NCBI RefSeq assembly: GCF_000219625.1
Contig: NC_018204.1
Span: 248,001-312,000 of the forward strand
DNA length: 64,000 nt
DNA from: Zymoseptoria tritici IPO323
Lineage: Eukaryota; Ascomycota; Dothideomycetes; Mycosphaerellales; Mycosphaerellaceae
Direction of reading: 5' to 3'
Positions within the stretch are counted from its first letter, which is position 1, and each line of letters starts with the position of its first letter. The notes under the pieces were generated by a model. It saw nothing but the letters and a program-made list of their open reading frames with translations, was not told the DNA's origin and ran no database searches. The position numbers and the translations under genes are program-made. This document shows positions 1 through 11,146 of the stretch, in pieces.

Positions 1-3000
1 ACGTCGTTCACGACTCGCTTAATCCTATATAGGCCGATATACTTGTGATCGAGCTTTTCCGACGGCCGGATAGACTTTAAATATCGAGTAGAGAGGTACA
101 TACGGTCGCCAACCTTATATGTTTTCGCAGTTTTGCGAGCATTATAGTATCGTGCGTATCTCTCCTGTAACGCAGCTAGTCTTTTATATAGCGTTTTCTA
201 TAGGCCGATTACTCTGTGCGCTATTTCCGCTATACTAGGAGCTTTGCCCTCTAATTAGGGCAGGTCGGGCTATCTAGCGGCAATTAGATCGCGAACGTTA
301 CATACTTAGAATAGTGTTACCCCTGTTGTCGCATAAACGCTATCGTTGTAAGAGAATTCGGCTACCGACAGTATCTATGCCTAGTCGTCCTGTTCGTAGT
401 TGTAGTACACTCGTAGGTATTGCTCTAGCGTTTGGTTCTAACGTTCCGTCTAACTGTCCGTTTAGGGGTAATATGTAGTGCTTAGGCCCCTTCGGACCCT
501 AAGGTAGTAGCAAAGCGTGCTCCAGAACTTAGATGTAAGGATTAGTCCTCTGTCGGACGTAATTAACTTAGGAGTTCCGTAAAGGTGGAAGATTTCTCTT
601 AGGAAGACCTCCGCGAGGGTTTCGGCGTTAATGTCCTTCCGTATAGGAATATAGTAGGCCATTTTGGACTACCTGTCTATAACGACGAGGATTAAGTCGT
701 ATGTGTGCCCTATAAACGTACTTAGGGGCAGATCGGTAATAAAATCTAATGTTAGGTCCTCCTAGGGCCCGTTTAGTAGAGCTTCCGCATAGAGTTCTCT
801 ATATAGGCTATATCGCTATAGCTTCGCCCTATCGCATGTCTAGCAGCTGTTTACGTAGTCCTTAACGTATTTTCTTATGTCTAGCTAGTAGAACGACCGT
901 TGTAACAGCTCTAGGGTCCGTTTAAAACCAAAGTGGCTAGCTAGGGGATCGTTATAGCACTAGCAGAGAGCTGCTAGGCGTACTAGGCCCGCAGGCACGT
1001 ATAGTTTCCGTTCGTAGAAGAGGAATTCGCCCTATATAGCCTACCTTTAGGTCTATTCCGGCGGATCCGGGTTATTTATAGCTAGTTCGACTATTAATGC
1101 TATAGGGTTATGTTTCAGGCTTTCGCGTATTGTATTAATTAGCGGGGAGTCTGATAATTCTTCTATTAGAGTGCTCGCTATTATATACGTTTTGCTACAG
1201 TAGGTCCTAGCGAGCTACAGATAGTAGGTTATAACTGCTATTATAGACTGAACGGGGCTAGATTCGGCCGTTATTCCTTTAGACAGACCTAGTTAGTGCC
1301 GAAGGGTGTCTAATGCAGGAGCACTGTCGCTTTCGTTAATCCACCGTCCTAAGTAGTCCCTATCTTCCAAGTCTAGGCGTCTACTTACTCCGTCCGCGGC
1401 GGCATTAAGCGACCCCGGGTTGTACGTTATGCGGAAGTCGACGTTTAACAGCTGCTCTGCCTATCTTGCCTATCTTCGGCTTAGTTGCTTAGTTGTTATA
1501 AACTATTTTAGGTTGTAATAGTCTGTTAAGACCTTAATTTAGTGCGAAGCGCCCTTAACGTAGTGTCTCTAGTGCTTAAAGGCCTCGACTATAGCGAGAA
1601 GCTCTTAATTGTGTGTATTATAGTTCCTTTCGGCCGCGTTTATCTTACTAGAGAAGAAGGCTACTAGGTGCTAGTGCATTTTGCCCTCCGTTTTATGCGA
1701 TTAGGACAGTACTGCCCCGACGGCGAACCTAGAGGCATCTATTACGACGCGGATAGGCAGTTTTAGGTCGAAATGCCGCAAGATAGGCGCTTTAATAAAC
1801 CTAGTCTTTAACTATTAGAATGCTTATACTGCATTAGGTAGGAGTTCGAGGGGAACTAATTCCTCCTTTCTCTGTCGGTGTCCGCCTTTAGCACTATTTA
1901 GGCCTCTCTCTGTTAAGCGGTTTAGTAGGCTAGCTATACGGGAGAATCCCTTAATAAACTAGCGGTAGTAGTTCGCAAATCCGATAAAGATACGAATCTC
2001 CCTAACTAAGGCCGGAAGGGGCTAGTTAGCGATAGCTTAGATCCTTTCTACCTCTATTTCGACCCCTTTTAGGGTTACTACGAACCTAAGGTAGCCGACT
2101 TGCCGCTTAAAGAACTCGCACTTTAACAGTTTAGCAAAGAGTCGGTATCTTCTAAGTCTCTTAAGGACTATCCTAACATGTTTCTTGTAGCTTTCGGCGT
2201 CTTATAAGTATATTAAGATATCGTCGAGGTATACTATAATATAGTAGTCTAGCAGGCCCCGGAGGGCGTAGTTTATGTATCCTTAGAACACTGCTAGGGC
2301 GTTAGTTAGCCCAAACGGGACTATAGTGTACTCAAAGTAGTCATACCTCGTCCGAAAGGCAGTTTTCCACTAGTCGCTCTCCTTAATTCGGATGCGATAG
2401 TACGCGTCTCGTATATCCAGCTTTGTAAAGAACTTTGCCGGCGCTAACTGGTCCAGAGATTCCTAGACGAGGGGCAGGGCGTGTCTATTCTTAATAGTAA
2501 CGGCATTAAGGGCCCTATAGTCGATACATAAACATAGGCTACCGTCCTTTTTCTTTACAAAGAGGATGCCTGCCCCCGCTAGGGAGGTCGAGGGGCGGAT
2601 CTACCCCTTCTCTAGGCTATCGGCGAGGTAGTTGCGCAGAGTCTCTAGTTCTATTATAGAGAGGTTGTATAATAGGCCGTACAGGGCCTCCTTACCTTCT
2701 TCGAGGTCGATACTAAGCTTATTCGGCCCCGTCTCGGGGAGAAGGGACTCGTTTCCTTCTACAAAAACGTCCGCGAAATCCGAGAATTCGCTTAGAAGTT
2801 CCGGTTCTTTTGGCGCGTTGTCTGTGCGTTAAGCGGTAAGGGCCTAAACGCGCCCCGAAGGGATGCCGGAGGCGTCCTTCTAGAACTCTTCGGGTAAGAC
2901 GAGCCTAACCGGCCTCTATTGTCTGCCTTTCGTCCCCTTCTAGGTAACACTTTTGCGGATAAAGTTTACCCTCGGGTTCTATCGTTCTAGCTAGGGCATG

Positions 3001-3350
3001 CCGAGGACTAGTTAGAACCCGTAGATTCTTCCGACTACGAAGGTTTCTACATATCCTCTTGTGTGTCCTTAAGTGTCCGTTACTTTAAATAGGACGCGGC
3101 ATTCTCCCTAAACAGCTATCCTCTAGCCGTTTAGTGCTATGTATTAGGCCGTTTGCCCTAACTCGGGGCTTAGGCCTAGCTCTTTAGCTACTATGTTGTC
3201 TATAAAGTTGCTTTGCGCTCCGCAATCGAGCAGTGCTCGGAGTGTCTTAGTCCTATTAGGACCCTACATCTCTACTTTAAGGCGTATTAGCCCTTCCCCT
3301 ATAGTTTAGGGAATTCCTCCTAGCTCGGCAGCCTTTCTTTAGGCCTCTAA
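1..3350 (-). pseudogene. pol: Gypsy pol polyprotein pseudogene (PR-RT-RH-IN)
   Basis: Seen on the minus strand: a protease-like LLDCGAQSNFID near 3195-3240; the RT box YLDD near 2210-2235; an RNase H start DAS followed by GAVLS near 1700-1745; and an integrase core with a LDFITDLP box near 740, SDRG near 550 and TER near 440. The stretch 462-662 is the longest part free of stops. Elsewhere TAG replaces Gln or Trp, and some His codons read Tyr. This is a dead copy. The integrase C-terminus lies beyond the left edge. Confidence 0.85.
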
Positions 3351-3359
3351 GTACTAGAC

Positions 3360-4544
3360 TTAACCCGCAGCGGTTAGAGGAGATCTACTGCGGGCTCTCC
3401 CTTTTCCCGACTAGTCCTTGTTAGGGCATTCCTAGCGCCGGTAGCCCTCTTTGCTATATATCTAGCAGGCGGTAGCCGACTTCTCCTTATTAGCCGCCTT
3501 CGGGGGGGTTTTAGCCCTTCTCGGCCTACTCGGGGGCTTGTTGTTTTTGTTTGGGCGCCTTCCGTTAGTCTCGTCGACGGAAGTCTTTACTAAGCGCTTT
3601 TTGTTAAATTCCTGTATCTGTCGGTATAATATGTTAGCTCGTTCCTCTGCATCTACGAGGGTTATAAGGGTAACTTAGCCCTGTTCGAGCCTGTTTCTAA
3701 CCGCCGGGGTAAGAGCTCCCTTAAATTTATAGATTATCCTAGGAATGTCGGTGCAACTAATCTTATCCTACTGTTCTTTTAGGTAGTTTATTAGCCTAGT
3801 TAGGGTCCTGTCGCCCTGTTTAGCCTCTTTAATGTTGTCTATAGCTCTTTAGGTGCGTTCGTCTTTTATACCTATAGAATCTAGCATTACGAGCTGTATG
3901 TCGCTCTATATTAGCCGAACAGGTGCCTTGTCGAGAAGGTAGCGCTTCTAGTGCTGCTTTTAGGGTCTCGCCATCTATTCTTTAGCGAATTCTATCTTTT
4001 CTTCGTTAGTAGCTATGCTAGCCTAGTTAATTGCTTGGTTAATGTCTTCCTGCTACTATTCCTAGTCGGCGCGGTTCTTTCCCTCGAAGATGTAGGGATT
4101 CCGGGCCTTTAGGAGCGCGTTCTTAGGGATAGATAGCCGAACTAGGGCATCGGGTAGGACAGTAGGGATAGATCCGTTCTGTACCTAGGCAATGCGGTCC
4201 CTTATAGCCTTGTTGCGTGCCTAGAGAAGGCTAAGCTAGAGGAGGCGCTCCTGTCTAGTAGTAGCGGCCTCTTCCTTACGGATTTGTTTATTAATGTCGT
4301 CTTCTTCTTCCTTAGGTAGAGTGTCTTCTTCCTGTAGAGGGTTCTCCGGTTCTTCTTCGCCCTCGTTAGCGGCATCCTAGTACCCGATAGGTTCTTCCGG
4401 GTTTTTAGGCCCGCCTTCGGCGTCTTCGTCGTCGCTAACGGCAGTCTAAGTAGAGGTTTCTATAGTCTCCGGGTCGTTAGCGGGTTCGTTCGCACGGCGA
4501 CGGGTGCTCTTGCTCCCTAATAGGCCGGGACGAGACGAAGCTAT
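3360..4544 (-). pseudogene. gag: Gypsy gag pseudogene with lost start codon
   Basis: Acidic N-terminal region (clusters of Asp/Glu around 4300-4480) followed by a helical capsid-like region and a zinc-knuckle remnant near 3410-3460, where C, KEG and C remain but one Cys reads Tyr and two residues are stops. The likely start at 4544-4542 reads ATA, one TpG to TpA change from ATG, and is followed by an open acidic stretch. Stops fall at Gln/Trp positions throughout. The frame assignment is mine; exact ends are approximate. Confidence 0.65.
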
Positions 4545-4801
4545 TTCGGAAGTAATTCGTCGTACTATAGGGTAGATCGAATCGTGTATAAAAGGTGTAG
4601 TTAAGAATAGAGTAGCAGTATGAATTACTTTAGAACAGACTCGATTCGATACTCTCTCGGAAGGAGGAGATTCTACGTATCCTTATACTACAGGCGCAAT
4701 CTAGCTTAAACGAGCTCAAAAGGCCCTAGTAGGGGTGCATATGCCGCTAAGGCAGGGGATCAGATGCCGATTGTCGGTATTCGGCGGAGGCAGATGTGAC
4801 A

Positions 4802-5445
4802 GAGCTATTGTCGGCTATAAAGTATCCGGTGCGTTACTTAATACTATACTCCTTAATAACCTCTAGTAGCATAACTCTAATATTAACGCTAGTGTACTCG
4901 CTACGTATCCTCCTAAAGGCTAGTCTCTTAGTCCTCCTTCTTCCGGACTTATCGATAAAGTAAGTACTAATACTAAAGATCGAGTAGTTATTCGGCGACG
5001 TCTATCTATCGAACGATATATATACGCTACTTAGCGCACCTACTAACTCCTCCTTTAACGCCTTCTTCCGAGCCTAATATTTAGCTATTACCTACCCTCG
5101 AATCGTCGACGCCGTACGCGGTAGGTAGCCTACGAGGCCCTTATTTATAAAGGAAATAAGAGTACGGAAGTACTCGTTCTCGAGTATATAAAAGGCGATG
5201 TAGCAATATATAATCTACCGTACTAGGAGGTATTTAAAGCGCTCGAGGCTATTATACGTTACAACGGATATTATAGTGTTTACTATGCCCTTAGCCGCCT
5301 CCTTCTTTACGGACTAGCCGTCCTTATCGATGCTATAGACCTTAAGCAAGTGTATTAAAGGGCCTTAATTGCCGTTTAATATAGCGAGGTGTTGCTTCCT
5401 TTACTAATCCTTATAATAGTAGTAATAGTAACAACTCTCGCCTTT
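4802..5445 (-). pseudogene. hAT transposase pseudogene (BED-like finger plus start of RNase H-like core)
   Basis: The minus-strand frame gives a finger-like start ending RKQHLAILNGN..GPLIHLLKV (about 5440-5330), then a linker with FRTLISFIN-type residues, then YFIDKSGRRRTKRLAFR and LLEVIKEYSI ending in YFIADNSS. That order is characteristic of fungal hAT transposases. At least seven in-frame stops lie at Gln/Trp positions. The reading ends inside the ADN-S motif because the Gypsy element is inserted there. It cannot encode an active enzyme. Confidence 0.7.
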
Positions 5446-5595
5446 AAAGTCCTTCGATACTAGCTGGCTACTATCCTAGGCACGGGTCTTTCCCTAAGGT
5501 CAAGAGATACGAGAGAACAACGATTGTACATAGATAGACTGCTGTCGCGAGACAGCCGTCCTACATAGTCATAGACTCCTACAGGACGTAAATGG

Positions 5596-5630
5596 AACAA
5601 ACAAACAAACAAACAAACAACAAACAACAA
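5596..5630. repeat. (AACA)n microsatellite inside the hAT remnant
   Basis: About seven AACA/CAAA units lie in the 5' untranslated part of the hAT element. Simple repeat; no function inferred. Confidence 0.8.
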
Positions 5631-6469
5631 CTCTCGCCGTCCGGTCCAACGAGCTACTCGCTATGCTTCTATATCTCGCTCCTACGTTTCCGAATGTCCT
5701 TAAGGGGTGCGAACTCGAGCTACCGTATATAGCTTACGCTATTAATAGTAATATAGTTAGGTAATAAGGCCTTCTCGTACAAGCTATTAGAAGGATTAAG
5801 AACAACATAATCCGTGTGCTTCTTACCGGAGGTTAATAGCTATAAGAACGCTATAGAGGTAGTAGTAGTAGAAGGAAGTTAATAGTAATAGTAAGGAATA
5901 TACGCTTAAGGGCACAACAACGCGTTGCAAAAGGAGGTACACGGATTTCACGCATTCTATTAATCCTATTAGCTCGGAGACACTTCCGGTTGGTTACTAG
6001 TAGGTATACACCTTACACTAACACTAACTAACTCACCTCGTTGCCCTTACTAAACCAACCGGTAACCGGCTGAACTATGACCAACGACCAAAAGCACCAT
6101 ACCAACAAGAGCTCTGGTCCAGGAGTGTCCCTTCGAAGACTAGGTCTTCAATCCAAGTGTGGTAGCCATCGCGGTTACTTCGGACACCAGATTATCGGCG
6201 CGTCAAGGCTCAAACCCTTCGTCTCCGGTATTGGTAGCAGCGGCAACACAAAAGCGCTAAGGAAGTATCACTAACGACTTCGCAACATGTCTTTTCTTCC
6301 TTGCGTGATCCGGAATTTCAACACAGTAGAGGCAATGCGCAGAAAGGATCCCACCTCGTTCGAGGACCCCGCTATCCTTCGTAAAACCGGCATTTTCGCC
6401 TACTACAAGTCCTTGGAGGGTGCTAAATTCATGGCGTATAGCTGTGCGACTAGAGCGAAGAATGTGGAG

Positions 6470-6544
6470 CCTCAGGCAGAAGTTTGTTTGTAACGTGGCG
6501 GTCACGTCTCAAGCCAGGATTACGTAACAAGAAAACTCCGCCCA
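6470..6544 (+). repeat. Dispersed ACGT-palindrome repeat, copy A
   Basis: A 75-bp sequence from CCTCAGGCAGAAGTTTG to AACTCCGCCCA. It matches the reverse complement of 34496-34570 at about 70 of 75 positions. The centre is an imperfect inverted repeat built on ACGTG/CACGT cores. It lies in non-coding DNA about 350 bp from the hAT end. Confidence 0.85.
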
Positions 6545-8283
6545 ATTGGGTCTAATCCACTCGGACTACATCTTGCCGTTCCACATCAGGGCAAAAAAAC
6601 GGAAAAAATGCCCAACCTGATCTCCGGAGCAGTACAAGTGCCCTTGTTTCGCCTGTGGTCAGCTTATTAAGGCCTTGGAAGGAACGGCGCCCCTTTGCAG
6701 CCGCCAAAATTGTGGTCGTGCAGGGTATAGACACAAGCTGGGTGATGCTGTTTGGTGTGCAGTCTAGTAAGAGAAATTTAAGATCGGGAAACGAGGGCGA
6801 GAGAGTGCCGGTGCGGCACTCTGGTGCGTGACGCTCGTCAGCACATGTTGCGGAAAGTGAAATGAAGAGAAAAGGCAAGTCAGAAACCACTCCTTTGCGG
6901 ATGGCTCTCTGCTTAGGCCGATAGCCGTTGTGGTGAATACGACGACAGCGCCATGCTGCCGTTGTGGGTCGGCGGTGGTGGGCACGTAGTGGGCTCTGAC
7001 ATCCGTGCAAGGCAGAGTTTCTGGATGAAGCATGGAGGTTGCAATTAAAATGAGGCTTTGTCGATGTCGTCGTGCCATTGACAATGTCGAAGCTCAGAAG
7101 CTAAGAGACTTGCCCGCGAGTAGTTCCAGTTTGGGTCTTGTTGGTAGATGATTGCGGAGATTATCGGGTCCTACAAGGCCGAAGTAGGTGGTGGTGGAGG
7201 GACGTGGGCTGTATTGAGAACATGTGGATCAATTGTTTCGAGGCGTTCGGTGACTGTGGGAGAGGTGGCGTTTAGACAGTTCTCCGAGTTGTGAACTTGG
7301 CCTGGTGAGTAGGGCGTAGCACGGAAAGTTGTAGCGTTGCGGATGAATCGAGACTGTACGCCGTCGAGTGGAAAGGATGGAGACGCTGCGCAGAATCGTG
7401 ATTTTCGCGGGCAGTCACGTCTGTTCTGACGAGCTTGCGGAACGCCTCGAAGTCTAGGGATGCTCCGGGAGTTCGGCTGAACACCGAGCTCTGCGGCTGA
7501 AGTTAGAATGCAGGTAGGGCTAGTTCTATCGCAGCTACCGAATGGAGCAGATCCTCGAGGATCTCGTCCGGCGGCGGTTCTTTGTCGACGGACGATTCGG
7601 TGTCATCTTCCCACGAGTCCGCGGCGAAGTAGTATGAAGAAAGCCCGGAGTAGGATTGTTGGCTGCTTTACGTGCTCGATCCCGGAGATCTATTGAGACG
7701 TTGAAACATGTCTCAGAAAATGTGATCCTGGGTTTCCAGAGTAGCCTGGTGCTGGAGGCGTCGCTCAAAATTTGGAGAATCAAAAAATGTTCTGCGCAGC
7801 CCACTCTGTGGAAGTAGTCAACCGAAGATGCTCCGTGAGAATGAAACGAATAATATGTCCGAGCGATGGAAACGTGGTGGATATCCGTGAGCTGGTGGTG
7901 ATGGCCGCCCACGAGCATGCTGTGCCAAAGCTTCGGGATGCTCTCTCAACCCGTGGAGTATGTCGCATCCTGAAAACAGAGCCCTTCCAAGGCGGATTCG
8001 GTGCACTCGTGAGGCCGCGTCAGTCAATTAGTATGCGTGAATCGTAGCCTCGTCCTTGTCGAGCCGCGATGAAGGATCTCGATGGCTTGAACTGGCGAAG
8101 TCGCTCGCTTGGGCCTGATGACAGGACCAATGCTTAAGCGATTTCAGAGAGCGGCCGGAGTATTTGCTGTCAAGGGCGGCGGCGAAATCGTGAGGGTGAG
8201 AGGTCGTGAGTCAGGGTATCAAGGAAGTGAGACCGTGAGATGGAGACAAGTTCAAAAGCGACTCCACGAGTTCCATCTGATAC
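6545..8283. other. No gene recognised
   Basis: Many short overlapping open frames occur on both strands, none with a recognisable domain, a clean ATG plus splice structure or clear codon preference. The frame at 7772-8047 opens at TTG and is not convincing. Probably intergenic or decayed host DNA. Confidence 0.5.
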
Positions 8284-8362
8284 GGATCGATTGGTATCAC
8301 GTGAGTTTGCTTGAGACGTGACGCTCACGTCACAAACGAGGATTACTAATCCTTTGTGACGG
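8284..8362 (+). repeat. Dispersed ACGT-palindrome repeat, copy B, with double hairpin
   Basis: A 79-bp sequence about 92% identical to 31079-31160. It contains CACGTG, then a perfect GACGTGA-cgc-TCACGTC inverted repeat. A second hairpin follows, in which GTCACAAA pairs with TTTGTGAC and GGATTA pairs with TAATCC. It holds three ACGT cores within about 35 bp. Confidence 0.85.
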
Positions 8363-8460
8363 ACCTCGGGACCTTCCGCATCCTCGGACTGACCGCCGTC
8401 AATGCAGCACTATCATGACCATAGACTGCTCGCCAGTAGGTCCACTATTAAGACTTGACT

Positions 8461-8612
8461 GATCACCGCCATGATCGACTGCTCGCTAGCAGCTTCGCCT
8501 TGTGTTCACCGCCATGAACAGTCCATCGCCATGGACAACTCCACTTGACTGGACAACTCCACTTGACTGATCACCGCTTTGATCATCTACTGCGCAATCA
8601 CGCCATGATTGC
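8461..8612. repeat. Array of five mini-hairpins with near-constant loop
   Basis: Perfect inverted repeats at 8461-8476 (GATCA/TGATC), 8503-8520 (TGTTCA/TGAACA), 8521-8536 (GTCCA/TGGAC), 8568-8585 (TGATCA/TGATCA) and 8594-8612 (GCAATCA/TGATTGC). Loops are CCGCCA, CCGCCA, TCGCCA, CCGCTT and CGCCA. Between hairpins three and four an 18-bp unit is directly duplicated (8533-8550 and 8551-8568). Stems differ from one another yet remain self-complementary. Confidence 0.75.
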
Positions 8613-9368
8613 TGCACGTTCACGACCACCGAACCTTCCCCGCCGAGCCTTCCACCGAGCCTTTCACTGCGCCAGAAGCAAGAGCACGAGCAAAAGCATG
8701 AACAATGACACCTCCGAGCCCTTCACCACACCTTCTGCGTCACCCTCCAAGGCTAGCTACGCGCGCCTCCATGATCCTCATCGCCAGCTCGACCATCTCA
8801 GCGCTGTGAACACGGCCTTTCCACGCAATGACCGCTTTCACTCGCCCCACAAGCGACCTCACCAGCTTCGCCATCTTTGCCGACATCTTCGACTCCTGCA
8901 TCGCCAACAGCGACACCTGTTCATTCGTTCCCACCGCCTCCGACCACAACGGACTTCTCGGCGACCACCTGGATGATCAGAACTCCCTGGAGAAGGAGGA
9001 CGACAATGACGAACTCCGCGAGTCAAACCGTCGGTCACAGAATATCACACGCGTGTACAGTCCGTTGAGATGCGTCTGCAAGATATACTCGATGAGGAAG
9101 AGGAAGAAGGAGCGTTGAAGAATGCTACAAGCTGAAATTACGTCTTGATGGGAGAGGTCGAGGATCAGATCCGCAACGTCCAGAAAAAGAGCACTACCTC
9201 CTTTGCCGAATGGATACCTAACAACGTTCAGATCGCTCTGCACTCCGTTCCTCCTCGTGAATTGAACATGTCGTCGACATTTGTCGGCAACTCCATCTCC
9301 ATCCAGGAGCTCTTCAAGCGGCGGGCTTGCAGGAGGCACTTCTGACCGAGAGATGGCCTGGACGAGTT
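8613..9368. other. Unresolved region downstream of the Zn2Cys6 gene
   Basis: Both strands hold plausible but mutually exclusive frames. On the minus strand, 9438-8977 and 8949-8740 look protein-like and might be further 3' exons of the 9369-10116 gene. On the plus strand a frame at 8828-9118 is rich in Asp/Glu/Ser near its end. No domain is recognised and no splice pair joins them convincingly. Confidence 0.35.
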
Positions 9369-10116
9369 TCAAGCGTTGCGACCTTGGCACAATGGCGCCT
9401 GAGTCACCAGGAGATGTGAGGGGGGTCGTCTTGACCATGGCGGAGGTGCTGGAGGTGCTGGACGGTGGACGTGCACACTCTGGTGGACGTGTTGGGCAGT
9501 GTCGGTGGGATATTGGTGTATAGAGGAGGGAGATCCAAAGGCATCCGCTCGTAGGTGGGAAGAGGATGGGGAGTAAGTCCGGACACCATCAGCCTGCCCG
9601 TCGGGGGATGTGTCCACGCAGGGTCCCAGTCCTGCCGCAGAAGGTGTAAAGTAAGCCGGAACTTCCGAGAGAGCTTCCTGGATAGACGGCAGGCGGTGTG
9701 GGTCTTGTGGAGGCCTGCCGTCGAAGACTGCCGTCTCGTGTACGATCGGAAAGGGATGGGAAGGCGGTCGGGTTGGAATGATGTAGGGTACCAAAGACTC
9801 CGAAGTAGTCTGCAGGCCGTTGTAAGTCGCGAGGGAGTGACCGGCAGCGATGGATTCTCGGTGATCTAGAAAAGACCGGCCAACCGACTCGTTGGGTGAG
9901 TCGCACATTTGTTTCTTTCGCTGTTTGCAGGAGTCAGCGTCGTGCAATTTTTTGTATATGTCACCAAACTACGACGAGGAGCTCACTCACCCATCCGAGG
10001 CAGCGCTTTCCCGCGTTCCAACAGTGCCGACATTCTCCAAGCTCTACTAGAACTTCGCACTCGAGATTCTTAATGCGACAGCTCACACATTTCGGGCTAG
10101 CTGCTACGCTGCGCAT
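9369..10116 (-). CDS. Small Zn(II)2Cys6 transcription-factor-like protein, two exons
   Basis: Exon 1 (10116-9991, ATG start) encodes a binuclear zinc cluster with Cys at 10, 13, 20, 29, 32 and 39 (C-x2-C-x6-C-x8-C-x2-C-x6-C). A 70-bp intron (9990-9921) has donor GTGAGT, a GCTGAC branch-like site and acceptor CAAACAG. It joins in phase to exon 2 (9920-9369), which is Pro/Ser-rich and contains LPSIQEALSE. The predicted product is about 225 residues, short for the family and lacking a Fungal_trans domain. The 3' end may be wrong: a second minus frame starting near 9445 reads more like protein, so a frameshift or missed intron is possible. Expected role: sequence-specific DNA binding in the nucleus; target unknown. 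Confidence 0.6.
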
Positions 10117-10861
10117 TCTCTCCGAGGACTTGAACGAGCGATAGAGTAGCAAAAGCGACGATGGTGTTGGGTGGAGTTGCTAAGGCGAGGCAGGAGGGAG
10201 GGGACATGACCGCTCGTCTTTGTTATGATGGAGAGATGTTCTTCCGTGCATCGCGTTCGAGGCAAGGGACTTGCGTGGTGAACTGTGCAGTACGGCCGAC
10301 CCACTCGCTATTGATCCCAAGTACCTGGCTGCATATGCGATCCCGAGTCCCAGCCTCCATTGCACAAGTGTTGGCAAAACGATGTATCCACACGACAACT
10401 TTTTTACCTCGTTACTCGTACAGGAAGCGAGAGCGCAAAGCAACAAAGAAATGTCATTGCTTTTCGACGGTTATGTGGGGCGTTGTGTATCCCGAACTAT
10501 GCAGAAAGCATCGATCCGTAGCGTCGGCGTTGGCGTCGTCAGAAGAGGAGAAGCAATTCTGCTTCTCTCGAACGTCGGATGAATCGCAGCTGTCGTGATC
10601 ATTTGCATCCGTGTCGTCGTAATCATTATTATCATTATCGGAAGAGGAGAAGTCATTCTTTTTCGTTGGACGCACTGGGCAGGAAGTGGGAAGGGTGGGG
10701 AGGGTTTCAGGGCATGCATCGGGCGAACCAAGGCGAGGTCGCACAGCATGATGCATATGCATATCATGTTTCCTGACGGCATCGACTCAGCCCACCCAGA
10801 AGGCTAGTAGGACAGGACGCGGCAGCGACAGCAACAGCGACCTTATCCTCGTTGACAGGCA

Positions 10862-11146
10862 TCATCGCTTCCTGCGTGGAAGAAATCGGCTCCGGCAGCT
10901 GGTGAGAAAAGGACGTAAACGACAAACCGAAATGCTGCTTGCAGGTCCGCGCTCTTCCCCGGGAGCGGGCTTCCTGGTATGGCAGCCGCGTTGTCCGCTG
11001 GTGTCATCATCCTCCTCGGGCTCAATCTTGATCGTGACGCTATAGTTCTTCTCCGTCCGGCACGGCAGCCATATGCCTCTGCTATTGTAATCCTCCTCGG
11101 GCTCGGTCTTGATCGTAACGCTCGAATGGTGGTACTTCTTCTCCAT
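10862..11146 (-). CDS. Short acidic ORF with two copies of a SUMO-consensus-like motif
   Basis: A minus-strand ATG frame of 94 codons has VTIKTEPEED and VTIKIEPEED spaced 27 residues apart, made by an 81-bp direct repeat (units beginning near 11011 and 11092). Psi-K-x-E followed by acidic residues is the form of negatively charged sumoylation motifs in transcription regulators. An upstream stop lies nearby and no domain is recognised. The opposite strand also has an open, less protein-like frame here. It could be an exon of a larger gene or a chance frame. Confidence 0.25.
   Translation of the reverse strand: MEKKYHHSSVTIKTEPEEDYNSRGIWLPCRTEKNYSVTIKIEPEEDDDTSGQRGCHTRKPAPGEERGPASSISVCRLRPFLTSCRSRFLPRRKR

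Larger units (their letters stand above)
1..4801 (-). mobile_element. Ty3/Gypsy LTR retrotransposon, RIP-degraded, truncated at the window edge
   Basis: Minus-strand element with domains in the usual Gypsy order: gag with CCHC knuckle, aspartic protease, reverse transcriptase, RNase H, integrase. It continues off the left edge. TAG and TAA interrupt every domain at positions where Gypsy proteins have Gln or Trp, as expected from CpA to TpA change. The outer end at 4801 reads TGTCACA on the minus strand, a typical LTR start, and abuts the coding sequence of a hAT transposase. The right-hand (5') LTR probably covers about 4600-4801. Its inner border and primer site could not be fixed because the second LTR lies outside the window. 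Confidence 0.9.
4802..6116 (-). mobile_element. hAT DNA transposon, 5' part only, interrupted by the Gypsy element
   Basis: The right end carries the terminal sequence AACAAGAGCTCTG ending at 6116, matching the terminal repeat of the complete hAT MITE at 36239-36685. The subterminal ACCGGTTGG/CCAACCGG blocks also match. Transposase remains run on the minus strand from about 5445 to 4802 and stop at the Gypsy LTR. The missing 3' half should lie left of the Gypsy element, outside the window, so the target duplication cannot be tested. It contains an (AACA)n tract at 5596-5630. The element is A+T-rich with TpA excess, consistent with RIP. Confidence 0.75.

Noticed and set aside
4800..4816. CAGAGCTATTGTCGG resembles the hAT terminal repeat and looked like the left end of a 1.3-kb hAT element.
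   Set aside because: Read on the minus strand it encodes the transposase ADNSS motif and meets the Gypsy LTR start. The preceding 8 bases also do not match those after 6116, so it is a coding/LTR junction and not a terminal repeat.
6077..6274. Plus-strand ORF across the hAT end.
   Set aside because: It spans the transposon terminus and flanking DNA, so it is a chimera with no coding evidence.
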